Source of the DNA: an uncultured Collinsella sp.
Lineage (GTDB): Bacteria > Actinomycetota > Coriobacteriia > Coriobacteriales > Coriobacteriaceae
DNA length: 17,733 nucleotides
Assembly (NCBI GenBank): GCA_900556515.1
Contig: USPH01000005.1
Span: forward strand, 1-17,733
Direction: 5' to 3'
Shown: piece by piece, positions 1 to 8,216 of the stretch
Layout: each line of letters begins with the position of its first letter
Position numbering within the stretch: the first letter of the stretch is position 1
Program-made: the position numbers and the translations under genes
The notes under the pieces: model-generated
The model's input: only the letters and a program-made list of their open reading frames with translations
Told to the model about the DNA's origin: nothing
The model's database searches: none

Positions 1-48
1 TCTACACTTCTAGCTTCGTCGGCAGCGTCAGATGTGTATAAGAGACAG
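1..48. other. Illumina Nextera adapter and index (non-genomic)
   Basis: Positions 16-48 are the Nextera read-1 transposase adapter, ending in the 19-bp Tn5 mosaic end AGATGTGTATAAGAGACAG (30-48). Positions 1-7 (TCTACAC) match the end of the P5 primer, and 8-15 (TTCTAGCT) occupy the i5 index slot. This is library sequence left in the assembly. It should be trimmed, and any coding frame read through it is artificial. Confidence 0.97.
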
Positions 49-50
49 GT

Positions 51-2909
51 CTCTGCCGTTCGATTATCGAGAACGTGTTCACCAAGGTCATTCGCGTTTC
101 AAATCTCAACCGTCTGGGCGACAAAGTCGTCGTCCAGGGCGGCACGTTCCGAAACGACGCGGTGCTGCGCGCATTCGAGCAGTATCTGGGCAAACCCGTC
201 ACGCGTGCGCCCCACCCGGGGCTGATGGGCGCTATCGGTATCGCCCTGCTCGCGCGCGAGGAATGCCGCAAGGGCGACGCCGGCACGTCGTTTATCGGGC
301 TCGATGCCGTGGAGCGCTTCGAGCATCGCGAGTTCGGCGGCGTTACCTGCCGTCGGTGCAACAACCGCTGCCAGCGCGCGGTCGTGGCATTTGGCGACGG
401 CTCGCTTTACGTCACGGGCAATCGCTGCCCGCGCGGCGGCGCCATCTCATGGGATGAGCTCGTGCGCAAGGTTCCCGCGGCGGAGGAGCTGCGTCCGCAG
501 GGTGCTTGCGAGGCACAGGCGCCCGGCACGGGGCGCGACCGGACCGCGGCTGCCCCCAATCTCTTTGTCGACCGCGAGAAGCTGCTGTTCGAGTCGTACC
601 CCACGGTTCTCGTCTGCGGGGGGCGCGATGTCACGATCGGCATTCCCCGTGTGCTCGAGTTCTGGGACACCATGCCGTTCTGGTCGACGTTCTTCAGCAC
701 GCTCGGCTTTAAGGTGCGCGTCTCGGGACGCAGCACCAAGGCGATGTACGAGCGCGGTCTGGCGCACGTCACATCCGACACCGTGTGCTTCCCGGCCAAG
801 CTCGTCCACGGGCACATCCGCAATCTCGTCGACGCCGGCGTCGACCGCATCTTCATGCCCATCATCACGACGGTGCCCACCGAAAACACCGCCTCTACCA
901 GCGAGTGGATGTGCGCCGTCGTAAAGGGATACCCCTACGTGATGCGCAATTCCGATAACCCGGAGGAGCGTTTCGGCGTTCCGTTCGATACGCCGCTGTT
1001 CCACTGGTACGACGAGGGCGACCGAAACCGCCAGCTCAAGGCGTGGTGCAAGGAGACCTTCGATATCGATGCCGACCTGGTTGCCAAGGCGACCGAGCAG
1101 GCGGACCGCGCGCAGCAGACGTTTGAGAACCAGCTGCAGCTGCGCGGCAGGCAGGTGCTCGAGAACCTGCGCGAGGACGGCGGCTACGCGGTGGTGATCG
1201 CTTCGCGCCCGTACCACAACGACCCGCTGGTCAACCACGGGCTGCCCAAGCTCTTCTCTGAGCGCGGCATCCCCGTGCTGACGCCCGATGCGGTGCCGGG
1301 GGTCTGCAACGTCGACCTTTCCAACAGCCGCATCGACATCGTGAACAACTACCATGCGCGCATGCTGTCGTGCGCGGTCATCGTCGCATCGACGCCCGAG
1401 CTCGAGCTCGTGCAGATGGGCAGCTTCGGCTGCGGCCACGATGCGTATCTCACCGACGAGATCGCGCGCATGATGGGCGAGATGGGCTCCAAGGTTCCGA
1501 TGATGATCAAGCTCGATGAGAGCGACGTCGCCGGTCCCATGGGCATTCGCGTGCGTTCGTTTATCGAGTCGGTCAACCGTCGTCGCGCGGAGGAGCGTGC
1601 CGAGGGCGCCCGGGTGCACGCGGTCCATCCGCTCGACGACCCGTATAAGGTCAAGTACACCAAGCGCGACCGGCACGACAAGATCGCGCTGGTCCCCAAC
1701 ACCTCCCATGCGTTCTGCAGGCTCATGACCGCGGCGATGCGCAATCAGGGCGTGCGCGCCGAGGCCCTTGATATCGGGCGCGAGGATGCCATCCGCCTGG
1801 GCAAACGCTATGTGCACAACGACATCTGCTTCCCCGCGCAAATCGTGATCGGCGAGGCGCTCGCGGCACTCGAGAGCGGTAAGTACGACCCGCACGACGT
1901 CGCCGTGGTGACTGGCAAGTATATCGGCGACTGCCGCCTGACGCACTACATGCCCCTGCTGCGCCGCGCGCTCGACGACGCGGGATACGACTATGTCCCG
2001 GTGCTCACCAACGACGACGTCGATGCCCACAATGCGCATCCGGGCTTCAAGCTCGGCCTTGGCCCGAGCATCCAGATCGCCTACGGTCTTCCCATAATCG
2101 ATGCCCTCGAGGCCATGCTTAGGCGCATCCGTCCCTACGAGCTCGAGAAGGGCGCGGCGGACGCTGCGTTCGACCGCGCGCTCGATGAGGTTATCGAGGG
2201 CATGGAGCGCTCCGGGCTGAGAGGCCAGGCGACGGGCTTCAAACGCGCGCTTGCGATCATGGACGCCGTTCCGTACGACCGCTCGAACCCGCATCCGACC
2301 GTTCTCATCGTGGGCGAGTACCTGCTCAATTTCCATCTCGGCGCCAACCACGAGATCGAGCGCTACCTCGAGGACAACGGGCTCGAGGTCATCGAGGCGC
2401 GCATGACCGACGTGATCCGCAAGACCTATTTCTACAAGCATGCGCAGTCGCGCGAGTTCCACGTCGACCTGTCGCTGCCCGAAAAGGCCTGGTACGCCAC
2501 GGCGGACAACCTGTTCGAGCTCGCGCACGACCGTTGCGACCGCCTGGGCGCGGCGAGCCCGCTCTACGAGCCGCCGACGCGCATGCCCGAGCTCGTGCGC
2601 GCGAGCGATAAGATCCTGCACCATACGTTCGATGCTGGCGAGGGCGTGCTGATTCCGGCGGTGATTCTCGAGCACGCCAAGCGCGGCTGCCGCAACTTCG
2701 TGATCCTGCAGCCGTTCGGGTGTCTGCCCAACCATGTCGTGGGGCGCGGGCTCATCCATGCGCTCAAGGAGCAGTATCCCACGGCGCAGTTCCTGCCGCT
2801 CGACTACGATCCCGACGTGAGCTTCGCCAACGTGGAGAACCGTCTTCAGATGCTCATCATGAACGCCAAGGCGCAGGGGTGCGGTGAGGCACATGGCGAG
2901 ACCGCGTAA
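51..2909 (+). CDS. 2-hydroxyacyl-CoA dehydratase activase-like protein, BadF/BcrA + DUF2229 + HgdB-like regions (5'-truncated)
   Basis: This is the C-terminal 952 residues of a large protein related to the ATP-dependent activators of 2-hydroxyacyl-CoA dehydratases, which inject an electron through an Fe-S centre. The frame is open from the adapter edge at 49. A GTG at 75 is only an internal codon, because residues before it (CRSIIEN) continue the family pattern. Numbering from the codon at 75, residues 1-65 are the end of an ASKHA ATPase domain (VVQGGTFRNDAV, LMGAIGIALL). Four cysteines follow at 92, 95, 99 and 118 (CRRCNNRC ... GNRC), a likely metal or Fe-S site. A DUF2229-type region with TIGIPRVLEFWDTMPFW and CFPAKLVHGHI comes next, and the rest resembles the HgdB dehydratase subunit (LQPFGCLPNHVVGRG). 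Full-length relatives are around 1400 residues, so roughly one third is missing. The substrate cannot be told. The 3' end overlaps the next gene by 17 nt. Confidence 0.85.
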   Translation, partial: LCRSIIENVFTKVIRVSNLNRLGDKVVVQGGTFRNDAVLRAFEQYLGKPVTRAPHPGLMGAIGIALLAREECRKGDAGTSFIGLDAVERFEHREFGGVTCRRCNNRCQRAVVAFGDGSLYVTGNRCPRGGAISWDELVRKVPAAEELRPQGACEAQAPGTGRDRTAAAPNLFVDREKLLFESYPTVLVCGGRDVTIGIPRVLEFWDTMPFWSTFFSTLGFKVRVSGRSTKAMYERGLAHVTSDTVCFPAKLVHGHIRNLVDAGVDRIFMPIITTVPTENTASTSEWMCAVVKGYPYVMRNSDNPEERFGVPFDTPLFHWYDEGDRNRQLKAWCKETFDIDADLVAKATEQADRAQQTFENQLQLRGRQVLENLREDGGYAVVIASRPYHNDPLVNHGLPKLFSERGIPVLTPDAVPGVCNVDLSNSRIDIVNNYHARMLSCAVIVASTPELELVQMGSFGCGHDAYLTDEIARMMGEMGSKVPMMIKLDESDVAGPMGIRVRSFIESVNRRRAEERAEGARVHAVHPLDDPYKVKYTKRDRHDKIALVPNTSHAFCRLMTAAMRNQGVRAEALDIGREDAIRLGKRYVHNDICFPAQIVIGEALAALESGKYDPHDVAVVTGKYIGDCRLTHYMPLLRRALDDAGYDYVPVLTNDDVDAHNAHPGFKLGLGPSIQIAYGLPIIDALEAMLRRIRPYELEKGAADAAFDRALDEVIEGMERSGLRGQATGFKRALAIMDAVPYDRSNPHPTVLIVGEYLLNFHLGANHEIERYLEDNGLEVIEARMTDVIRKTYFYKHAQSREFHVDLSLPEKAWYATADNLFELAHDRCDRLGAASPLYEPPTRMPELVRASDKILHHTFDAGEGVLIPAVILEHAKRGCRNFVILQPFGCLPNHVVGRGLIHALKEQYPTAQFLPLDYDPDVSFANVENRLQMLIMNAKAQGCGEAHGETA

Positions 2910-3582
2910 GGACGCCGATGCGCCCGATGCACGCACCCGTATCATCGAGGCGTTTTGGGAGCTCATCGAGAACAACAGCATCTTCGAGCTGTCGGTTGGC
3001 GAGGTGACCCGCGCCGCCCAGTGCAATCGCGGAACGTTTTACTACTATTTTCACGATTTCGATGAACTCGTCGCCATCGCCATAGCCCAGCTGCTGCAGG
3101 ATAACGAGCTCATCACCGATGCCCTCTGGCATTTTTCGAGCGAGGGCGACCTTTCGGCGTTCGACCGGCGCGACGTCCGCTGCCTGCTGCGGCGCATCGT
3201 CATCACCATGAGGGCGGGTGCCGCCGAGCAGGTCGTGCAGGGCATCCATACGATCATCATCGACCGCGTGAGAGAGATCGTCCACCCCGACGGAGAAGAG
3301 CTCAAGGCAGATTCGAGCTTTGCGGTGGGCTTTCTGGTCTCGGGCATCATGGGCTTTGTGATGGCGGTCGGCTTTGCCCGGGAGGGCGGCGAGGAGATAG
3401 ACCTCGAGCAGCCGGGGGACAGCGCGTGCGCGTACCTGAGGGCGGTCGCCATGCAGACGGTGGAAACGGTCGCGCAAGTCGAGGGCGTCGATACATCCGA
3501 GCTGCTCGAACGCGTCTCCAAGGAGGCCGATGCCTATCGCGCATCGCGTGCGACGAGTCCCGACGTGGTGAAAGACGCCTAG
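2893..3582 (+). CDS. TetR/AcrR family transcriptional regulator
   Basis: A 229-residue TetR-type repressor. The N-terminal helix-turn-helix lies at residues 33-60 (LSVGEVTRAAQCNRGTFYYYFHDFDELV region), with the family signature GTFYYYF. The remaining helical part would be the ligand-binding and dimerisation domain and has no recognisable ligand signature. I chose ATG 2893 (MARPRKDADAP) over the upstream GTG at 2884 because TetR proteins normally begin with a short basic arm. The start lies inside the preceding activase gene (17-nt overlap), so the two are cotranscribed and probably translationally coupled. The context suggests that it controls the activase gene or an acyl-CoA pathway upstream, but this is inference. 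Confidence 0.88.
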   Translation: MARPRKDADAPDARTRIIEAFWELIENNSIFELSVGEVTRAAQCNRGTFYYYFHDFDELVAIAIAQLLQDNELITDALWHFSSEGDLSAFDRRDVRCLLRRIVITMRAGAAEQVVQGIHTIIIDRVREIVHPDGEELKADSSFAVGFLVSGIMGFVMAVGFAREGGEEIDLEQPGDSACAYLRAVAMQTVETVAQVEGVDTSELLERVSKEADAYRASRATSPDVVKDA

Positions 3583-3628
3583 GGTTTCTCTTGCGGGGCG
3601 CCTGTCGCGCATCGCGCGGTGAGTCCCG
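3534..3628 (+). repeat. Imperfect direct repeat, end of tetR and following gap
   Basis: The last codons of tetR (3534-3562) and the gap after its stop (3602-3628) share TCGCGCATCGCG and then GAGTCCCG with nearly the same spacing. The copies start 68 bp apart. It looks like a small decayed tandem duplication of the tetR 3' end. Confidence 0.5.
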
Positions 3629-3635
3629 CGATGCG
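3608..3635 (+). other. Inverted repeat downstream of tetR
   Basis: CGCATCGCG (3608-3616) and CGCGATGCG (3627-3635) form a perfect 9-bp stem with a 10-nt loop. No T tract follows, so this is at best a weak or Rho-assisted end of the activase-tetR operon. The rest of the 192-nt gap up to clpC has no gene I can support and no convincing sigma-70 promoter. Confidence 0.45.
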
Positions 3636-3720
3636 GTCATAACCTGCATTCATGTGAGCCGGGTTTATAGATATTCCTCCAGCTGTTAACATAGACAACC
3701 TGTGGGTAAAGAGACAAAAG

Positions 3721-3743
3721 CGCCGCCGACGGGCGGGCGTTTT
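3721..3743 (+). terminator. GC hairpin with TTTT just upstream of clpC
   Basis: CGCCGCC (3721-3727) pairs with 3732-3739 (one bulged G at 3735) around a GACG loop. It is flanked by AAAA (3716-3719) and TTTT (3740-3743). The shape is that of an intrinsic terminator. It lies 31 nt before the clpC start, so it either ends tetR transcription with a clpC promoter that I cannot place, or it sits in the clpC leader as an attenuator. Confidence 0.5.
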
Positions 3744-3774
3744 GATTTCGATGAACTCATGTAAGGAAACGAGC

Positions 3775-6417
3775 ATGTTAGATAGATTTACCGATCGAGC
3801 GCGCAAGGTCATGTCGATGGCCAAACAGGAGGCGCTCGATCTGCACTCAAATAAGGTGGGCACCGAGCACCTGCTGCTCGCACTCGCCAAGGAGGACGAG
3901 GGCATCGCTGCCGAGGCGCTGCGCTCGCTTGATATCTCCTACGACGACATCATGGACACCCTCAAGGAGGTCCAGACCACGGTTCCCGAGCCCAGTGAGG
4001 AGACCGAGGCGGCCAAGCTCGCCTTTACGCCGCTCGTCATTAGCGTGATGGAGCGTTCATTCCGCGTGGCGCGTGAGAACAACCAGACCTACGTGTCGAC
4101 CGAGCACCTGCTCATCGGTATCGTCGAAGAGGGCAACGGCATGGCCATGGACATCCTCATGCGCCTGGGTGTGTCGTCCGCCTCCATCAAAAAGGCTATC
4201 GAGAAACTCACCGCCAAGGACCAGGACAAGAAGCGTCCGCTCGCCGGCGCCGGTGCTGGTCGTCCCGGTGCGGGCCTGCCGTTCTTTAGCGGCTCGGATG
4301 CCTCTCAGCAAAAGGGGAGCGGCACCGACACGCTCAAGCAGTTCGCCACCAACCTCACTCAAAAGGCGCGCGACGGCGAGCTCGATCCCGTGATTGGCCG
4401 CGAAAAGGAAGTCCAGCGCATGATGGAGATCCTTTCGCGCCGCACCAAGAACAACCCGCTTATCCTGGGCGATCCCGGCGTGGGCAAAACGGCCATCGTC
4501 GAGGGCCTGGCGCAGCAGATCGCTGCCGGCAACGTGCCCGAGAACCTCATGAACCAGAACATCTGGACGCTCGACCTGCCGGGCCTCGTTGCGGGCGCCA
4601 AGTATCGCGGTGAGTTTGAGGAGCGCCTCAAGAACGTGATCCAGGAGGCCACCGAGGCTGACGACGTCATCCTGTTTATTGACGAGATGCACACCATCAT
4701 CGGTGCCGGTTCTGCCGAGGGCTCCATCGACGCGAGCTCCATGCTCAAGCCCGTGCTTGCACGCGGTGCCTTCCAGATTATTGGCGCCACCACGGCCGAG
4801 GAATTCCGCAAGTACCTCACCAAAGACCCAGCCTTCGAGCGTCGCTTCCAGACTATCGATGTCGAGGAGCCGAGCGTCGAGGACACCGTCAAGATCCTGA
4901 CCGCGCTTAAGCCGCGCTACGAGGAGCACCACCATGTGCGCTACACGCAGGGCGCTATCGAGGCTGCCGCGAACCTTTCCAACCGCTACATCCAGGATCG
5001 CTTCCTGCCCGATAAGGCCATCGACCTCATCGACGAGGCCGGTGCCCGCGCTCGCATCGCCGCGAATCGTGCGCCCGAGCCGGTGCGCGAGGCCGAGCAT
5101 CGCATAGAGGAGCTCAAGGCCGCCGCGCAGGAGGCCACCGAGAGCGACGACATGAACAAGGCCGCCGAGATCACCGAGCAGCAGAAGGCCGCCGAGATTG
5201 AGCTCGCCGAGGCCAAGGCCGCCTGGACCGCCGAGCTCGACGCCAGCCCGCTCACCATCGACGTGAGTCAGATTGCCGACATCGTGTCCGTGACCTCTGG
5301 CGTGCCGGTTTCCTCGCTCACCGAGAGCGAGAGCCGTCGCCTGCTGCAGACCGAAAGCGTGCTCAAGACCCGCATTATCGGCCAGGACGAGGCCGTCGAG
5401 GCCGTCGCCAAGGCCGTGCGCCGCAGCCGCTCGCCGCTCAAGGACCCGCGTCGTCCCGGTGGTAGCTTTATCTTCCTTGGTCCCACCGGCACAGGCAAGA
5501 CCGAGCTCGCCAAGACGCTCGCCGAGTACCTCTTTGGCAGTAAGGACGCGCTCATCAGCTTCGACATGTCGGAGTTCGGCAGCGAGTTCGAGGTCTCCAA
5601 GCTTATCGGTAGCCCTCCGGGTTACGTGGGCCACGACGAGGGCGGTCAGCTTACCAAGGCCGTTCGTCGTCACCCGTACTCGGTCGTGCTGTTCGACGAG
5701 ATCGAGAAGGCGCACCCCGACATCTTCAACATTTTGTTGCAGGTGCTGGAGGAGGGTCGCCTGACTGATAGCCAGGGCAAGACGGTCGACTTCCGCAATA
5801 CCGTGATCATCATGACGTCCAACGTGGGCGCCCGCGAGATCGCGCAGGATGCGAGCGTTGGCTTTTGCACCACCGGCGAGCAGGGCCTCACCTCGAGTGA
5901 GATCAAGGGCCGTGCGATGGGCGAGCTCAAGCGCCTGTTCCGCCCCGAGCTGCTCAACCGTATCGACGACATTGTGGTGTTCCAGAAGCTTTCGGGCGAG
6001 AACCTGACCAAGATCGCGCACCTGCTGGTGGACGACCTGCGTCAGCGCCTGATTGCCAACGGCATGAACATCAAGCTCACCGATGCGGCCTATGACAAGA
6101 TCGTGGCCGAGGGCACCGACCTCACCAACGGTGCGCGTCCGCTGCGCCGCGCCATTCAAAAGCTCATCGAGGACCCGCTGTCCGAGGAGCTTCTGGCCGG
6201 CGAGTGGGGCGAGGGCGATACCGTCCTGTGCGACGTGGCCGATGGCAAGTTTGTCTTTAGCCACGGCACGGGCGAGATCCCGGCACCGCGTCCGGCGGGC
6301 ACACTCGGTGGCGATACCGTCCCGGTGGCACCGCACGCCGGCAACGCCTCGCCCGTGAGCGGCGGCGTGACCTCGGGCCCCGGCGGCATGATGCAAGCCG
6401 GTTCCGGCGCGCTGTAG
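3775..6417 (+). CDS. clpC: ATP-dependent Clp protease ATP-binding subunit ClpC
   Basis: An 880-residue Hsp100 AAA+ unfoldase that feeds substrates to ClpP in the cytoplasm. Two Clp_N repeats occupy about residues 1-145. AAA domain 1 has Walker A GDPGVGKT (232-239) and Walker [10 protein letters not shown] (298-306). A UVR-like coiled segment (about 440-476) marks it as ClpC rather than ClpA or ClpB. AAA domain 2 has Walker A GPTGTGKT (569-576) and Walker B VVLFDEIE (637-644). The C-terminal 40 residues are a Gly/Pro/Ala-rich tail. ATG 3775 ([12 protein letters not shown]) matches the family N-terminus and has AAGGAAA at 3763-3769; an in-frame ATG at 3742 would add 11 unlikely residues. No ctsR, mcsA or mcsB is next to it, so regulation is not evident. 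It appears to be transcribed alone. Confidence 0.97.
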   Translation: MLDRFTDRARKVMSMAKQEALDLHSNKVGTEHLLLALAKEDEGIAAEALRSLDISYDDIMDTLKEVQTTVPEPSEETEAAKLAFTPLVISVMERSFRVARENNQTYVSTEHLLIGIVEEGNGMAMDILMRLGVSSASIKKAIEKLTAKDQDKKRPLAGAGAGRPGAGLPFFSGSDASQQKGSGTDTLKQFATNLTQKARDGELDPVIGREKEVQRMMEILSRRTKNNPLILGDPGVGKTAIVEGLAQQIAAGNVPENLMNQNIWTLDLPGLVAGAKYRGEFEERLKNVIQEATEADDVILFIDEMHTIIGAGSAEGSIDASSMLKPVLARGAFQIIGATTAEEFRKYLTKDPAFERRFQTIDVEEPSVEDTVKILTALKPRYEEHHHVRYTQGAIEAAANLSNRYIQDRFLPDKAIDLIDEAGARARIAANRAPEPVREAEHRIEELKAAAQEATESDDMNKAAEITEQQKAAEIELAEAKAAWTAELDASPLTIDVSQIADIVSVTSGVPVSSLTESESRRLLQTESVLKTRIIGQDEAVEAVAKAVRRSRSPLKDPRRPGGSFIFLGPTGTGKTELAKTLAEYLFGSKDALISFDMSEFGSEFEVSKLIGSPPGYVGHDEGGQLTKAVRRHPYSVVLFDEIEKAHPDIFNILLQVLEEGRLTDSQGKTVDFRNTVIIMTSNVGAREIAQDASVGFCTTGEQGLTSSEIKGRAMGELKRLFRPELLNRIDDIVVFQKLSGENLTKIAHLLVDDLRQRLIANGMNIKLTDAAYDKIVAEGTDLTNGARPLRRAIQKLIEDPLSEELLAGEWGEGDTVLCDVADGKFVFSHGTGEIPAPRPAGTLGGDTVPVAPHAGNASPVSGGVTSGPGGMMQAGSGAL

Positions 6418-6442
6418 GGCGTGGCGACAATTTGATACGCGC

Positions 6443-6475
6443 AATCGAGGCGCTCCGGAAAGGGCGCCTCGATTT
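6443..6475 (+). terminator. Hairpin terminator of clpC
   Basis: AATCGAGGCGC (6443-6453) and GCGCCTCGATT (6464-6474) form a perfect 11-bp stem with a 10-nt loop, 26 nt after the clpC stop. Only a short T stretch follows (6473-6475), and A/T pairs at the stem base extend it. Confidence 0.75.
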
Positions 6476-6558
6476 GTAGAGCTGCGGAAGTTGTGACCGT
6501 TGCGCTATACGGTCCACCGTTAGCCGATGATGCGAGGGCGCTCGGCGTTTTCGACTGG

Positions 6559-6587
6559 TTTATGCACGCAAAGTCTGGGAATATACA
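6559..6587 (+). promoter_or_regulatory. Possible sigma-70 promoter of pepD
   Basis: TATACA at 6582-6587 is a fair -10 box, with a weak -35 (TTTATG, 6559-6564) 17 bp upstream. It lies 44 nt before the pepD start and after the clpC terminator, where a promoter is needed. A 6-bp inverted repeat, GACCGT/ACGGTC, at 6495-6514 lies upstream. The box match is modest. Confidence 0.3.
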
Positions 6588-6631
6588 AGTCGCATGTCTT
6601 ACTGTCTAACCAGTTGCGCCAAGGAGGCACC

Positions 6632-8089
6632 ATGGACTACAAGATTACCGGCTACGAGCCCGCCCAGCTGTTCCATTTCTTTGAGGAGGTCAGCGCGATC
6701 CCCCGTGGGTCTGGCAACGAGAAGGGCATCAGCGATTTCCTGGTCGCGTTTGCCAAGGAGCGCGGTCTCGATGTGTATCAGGACGAGGTCTACAACGTCA
6801 TCATTCGCAAGCCCGCATCTGCCGGCGCCGAGAATGCCCCGACCGTGATGCTGCAGGGCCACATCGACATGGTGTGCGACAAGCTGGGCTCCGTTGAGCA
6901 CGACTTTACGACTGATGGTATCGACCTGGTCGTCAAGGACGGCGTCCTCACCGCTAACGGTACCACTCTGGGCGCCGACAACGGTATTGCCGTCGCTCTG
7001 ATGCTCACTGTTCTCGATGACGATTCGATCGTTCACCCCGCCCTCGAGTGCGTATTCACCACCGACGAGGAGACTGGCCTGGTTGGCGCCGAGACGCTCG
7101 ACAAGTCCCAGATTAGCGCCCGCACCATGATTAACCTTGACTCCGAGGAAGAGGGCGTTGCCACCGTCAGCTGTGCCGGCGGCGTCGTCGTTACCTACAC
7201 CTGCCCGATCGCGCGCGAGCACAAGACCGGTAGCACCCTCACGCTCGACATCTCCGGCCTGCTGGGCGGCCACTCCGGCAGCGATATCAACCTGGAGCGC
7301 GGCAACGGCAACCTCATCATGGCCCGCATCATCGACCGCCTGATGGTCGCTGGCGAGCCCGCCATCGTCAGCTTTAACGGCGGCACTAAGGACAACGCCA
7401 TCAACCGTGAGTGCAAGGCTGTTCTGGTCTACGCCGACCACGCTGCCGCCGAGGCCGCGGCCCAGATTGCAAAGGGCATCATCGCCGACGTCACTGCCGA
7501 GCTCGAGGTCTTCGACCCCGGCTTTACTTGCACCGTCGAGATTGCCGATGACGCCGAGGTCGAGGCCATGGACCAGAAGTCCGCGCTTGCCCTCATCCGC
7601 GCCCTGCGTCTTGCCCCTAACGGCGTGATTCGCCGCAACGTCGCCACCGACGGCTCCGTCGAGGTTTCCTCCAACATCGGCGTGGTCGCCACCTCCGATG
7701 ACGAGGTCAAGATTATGCTGTCCCCGCGCTCCTCGATCACCTCGCTGCAGAACGAGTTCAAGGACCGCCTGCAGACGCTTGCCGATGTCCTGGGCTTCGA
7801 CGCCAAGTTTGAGTTCGAGTATCCCGGCTGGAGCTATGCCGAGCATTCGCCGGTCCGCGACGTCTTTGTCGAGAGCTATCGCGAGCTCTTTGGCTCCGAG
7901 CTGCGCATCGAGTCCATTCACGCCGGCCTTGAGTGCGGCCTGTTTGCCGAGGCTCTGCACGGCCTGGACGCCATCGCCGTGGGCCCGACACTCTCCGATG
8001 TCCACACCCCGGACGAGAGCATGGAGCTCGCTTCTGCCGAGCGCTTCTACGAGCTGCTCATCGACGTCCTCAAGCGCCTTGCTGCGTAA
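6632..8089 (+). CDS. pepD: Aminoacyl-histidine dipeptidase (M20 family, PepD)
   Basis: A 485-residue cytosolic zinc dipeptidase of the PepD/beta-Ala-His type, which splits dipeptides such as carnosine and other Xaa-His substrates for amino acid salvage. Visible M20 metal and catalytic motifs are GHIDMV (H77, D79), TTLGADNG (D116), TDEETG (E146, E147) and NLDSEEEG (D170). GGHSG (212-216) lies at the lid-domain region, and the C-terminal TLSDVHTPDE carries the last metal histidine (H458). The length is normal for PepD. ATG 6632 is preceded by a near-perfect AAGGAGG (6621-6627); starts further upstream lack this. It is transcribed alone, between the clpC terminator and its own terminator. Confidence 0.95.
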   Translation: MDYKITGYEPAQLFHFFEEVSAIPRGSGNEKGISDFLVAFAKERGLDVYQDEVYNVIIRKPASAGAENAPTVMLQGHIDMVCDKLGSVEHDFTTDGIDLVVKDGVLTANGTTLGADNGIAVALMLTVLDDDSIVHPALECVFTTDEETGLVGAETLDKSQISARTMINLDSEEEGVATVSCAGGVVVTYTCPIAREHKTGSTLTLDISGLLGGHSGSDINLERGNGNLIMARIIDRLMVAGEPAIVSFNGGTKDNAINRECKAVLVYADHAAAEAAAQIAKGIIADVTAELEVFDPGFTCTVEIADDAEVEAMDQKSALALIRALRLAPNGVIRRNVATDGSVEVSSNIGVVATSDDEVKIMLSPRSSITSLQNEFKDRLQTLADVLGFDAKFEFEYPGWSYAEHSPVRDVFVESYRELFGSELRIESIHAGLECGLFAEALHGLDAIAVGPTLSDVHTPDESMELASAERFYELLIDVLKRLAA

Positions 8090-8095
8090 AGGTCG

Positions 8096-8126
8096 CGCTA
8101 GCAGCAGTTCGAGCCACGTGCTAGCG
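8096..8126. repeat. 8-bp inverted repeat after pepD
   Basis: CGCTAGCA (8096-8103) and TGCTAGCG (8119-8126) are perfect inverted copies separated by 15 nt, directly after the pepD stop and before the main terminator. It could be a mRNA 3'-end stem or a protein site. No function is evident. Confidence 0.4.
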
Positions 8127-8144
8127 GATTGCAAATGACATTAC

Positions 8145-8189
8145 GAGAGGGGGCATCTGAGCTTTTGCGACGGGTGCCCCCTCTCTTTT
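8145..8189 (+). terminator. Strong intrinsic terminator of pepD
   Basis: GAGAGGGGGCA (8145-8155) pairs perfectly with TGCCCCCTCTC (8175-8185), and TTTTGTTT follows directly. Only the plus-strand reading has the T tract, so it ends pepD. It lies between the convergent pepD and hipA stops, but for hipA it would be only a stem without a U run. Confidence 0.92.
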
Positions 8190-8216
8190 GTTTGATAATT
8201 GCGAAATTATGGCCAC

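Noticed and set aside
447..3026. Long antisense open frame (859 codons) opposite the activase gene
   Set aside because: Shadow of a high-GC gene: composition is His/Arg/Asp/Val-skewed with no domain and no ribosome site. The same applies to 4057-6444 opposite clpC and 6599-8134 opposite pepD.
3648..3658. ATTCATGTGA shared between the clpC upstream gap and the mntP/disA gap (10744-10753)
   Set aside because: Ten bases shared, but only the second copy is part of a palindrome and the surroundings differ; chance is a sufficient explanation.
6495..6514. GACCGT/ACGGTC inverted repeat before pepD as an operator
   Set aside because: Only 6 bp per arm and upstream of the weak promoter; there is no adjacent regulator and no second copy.
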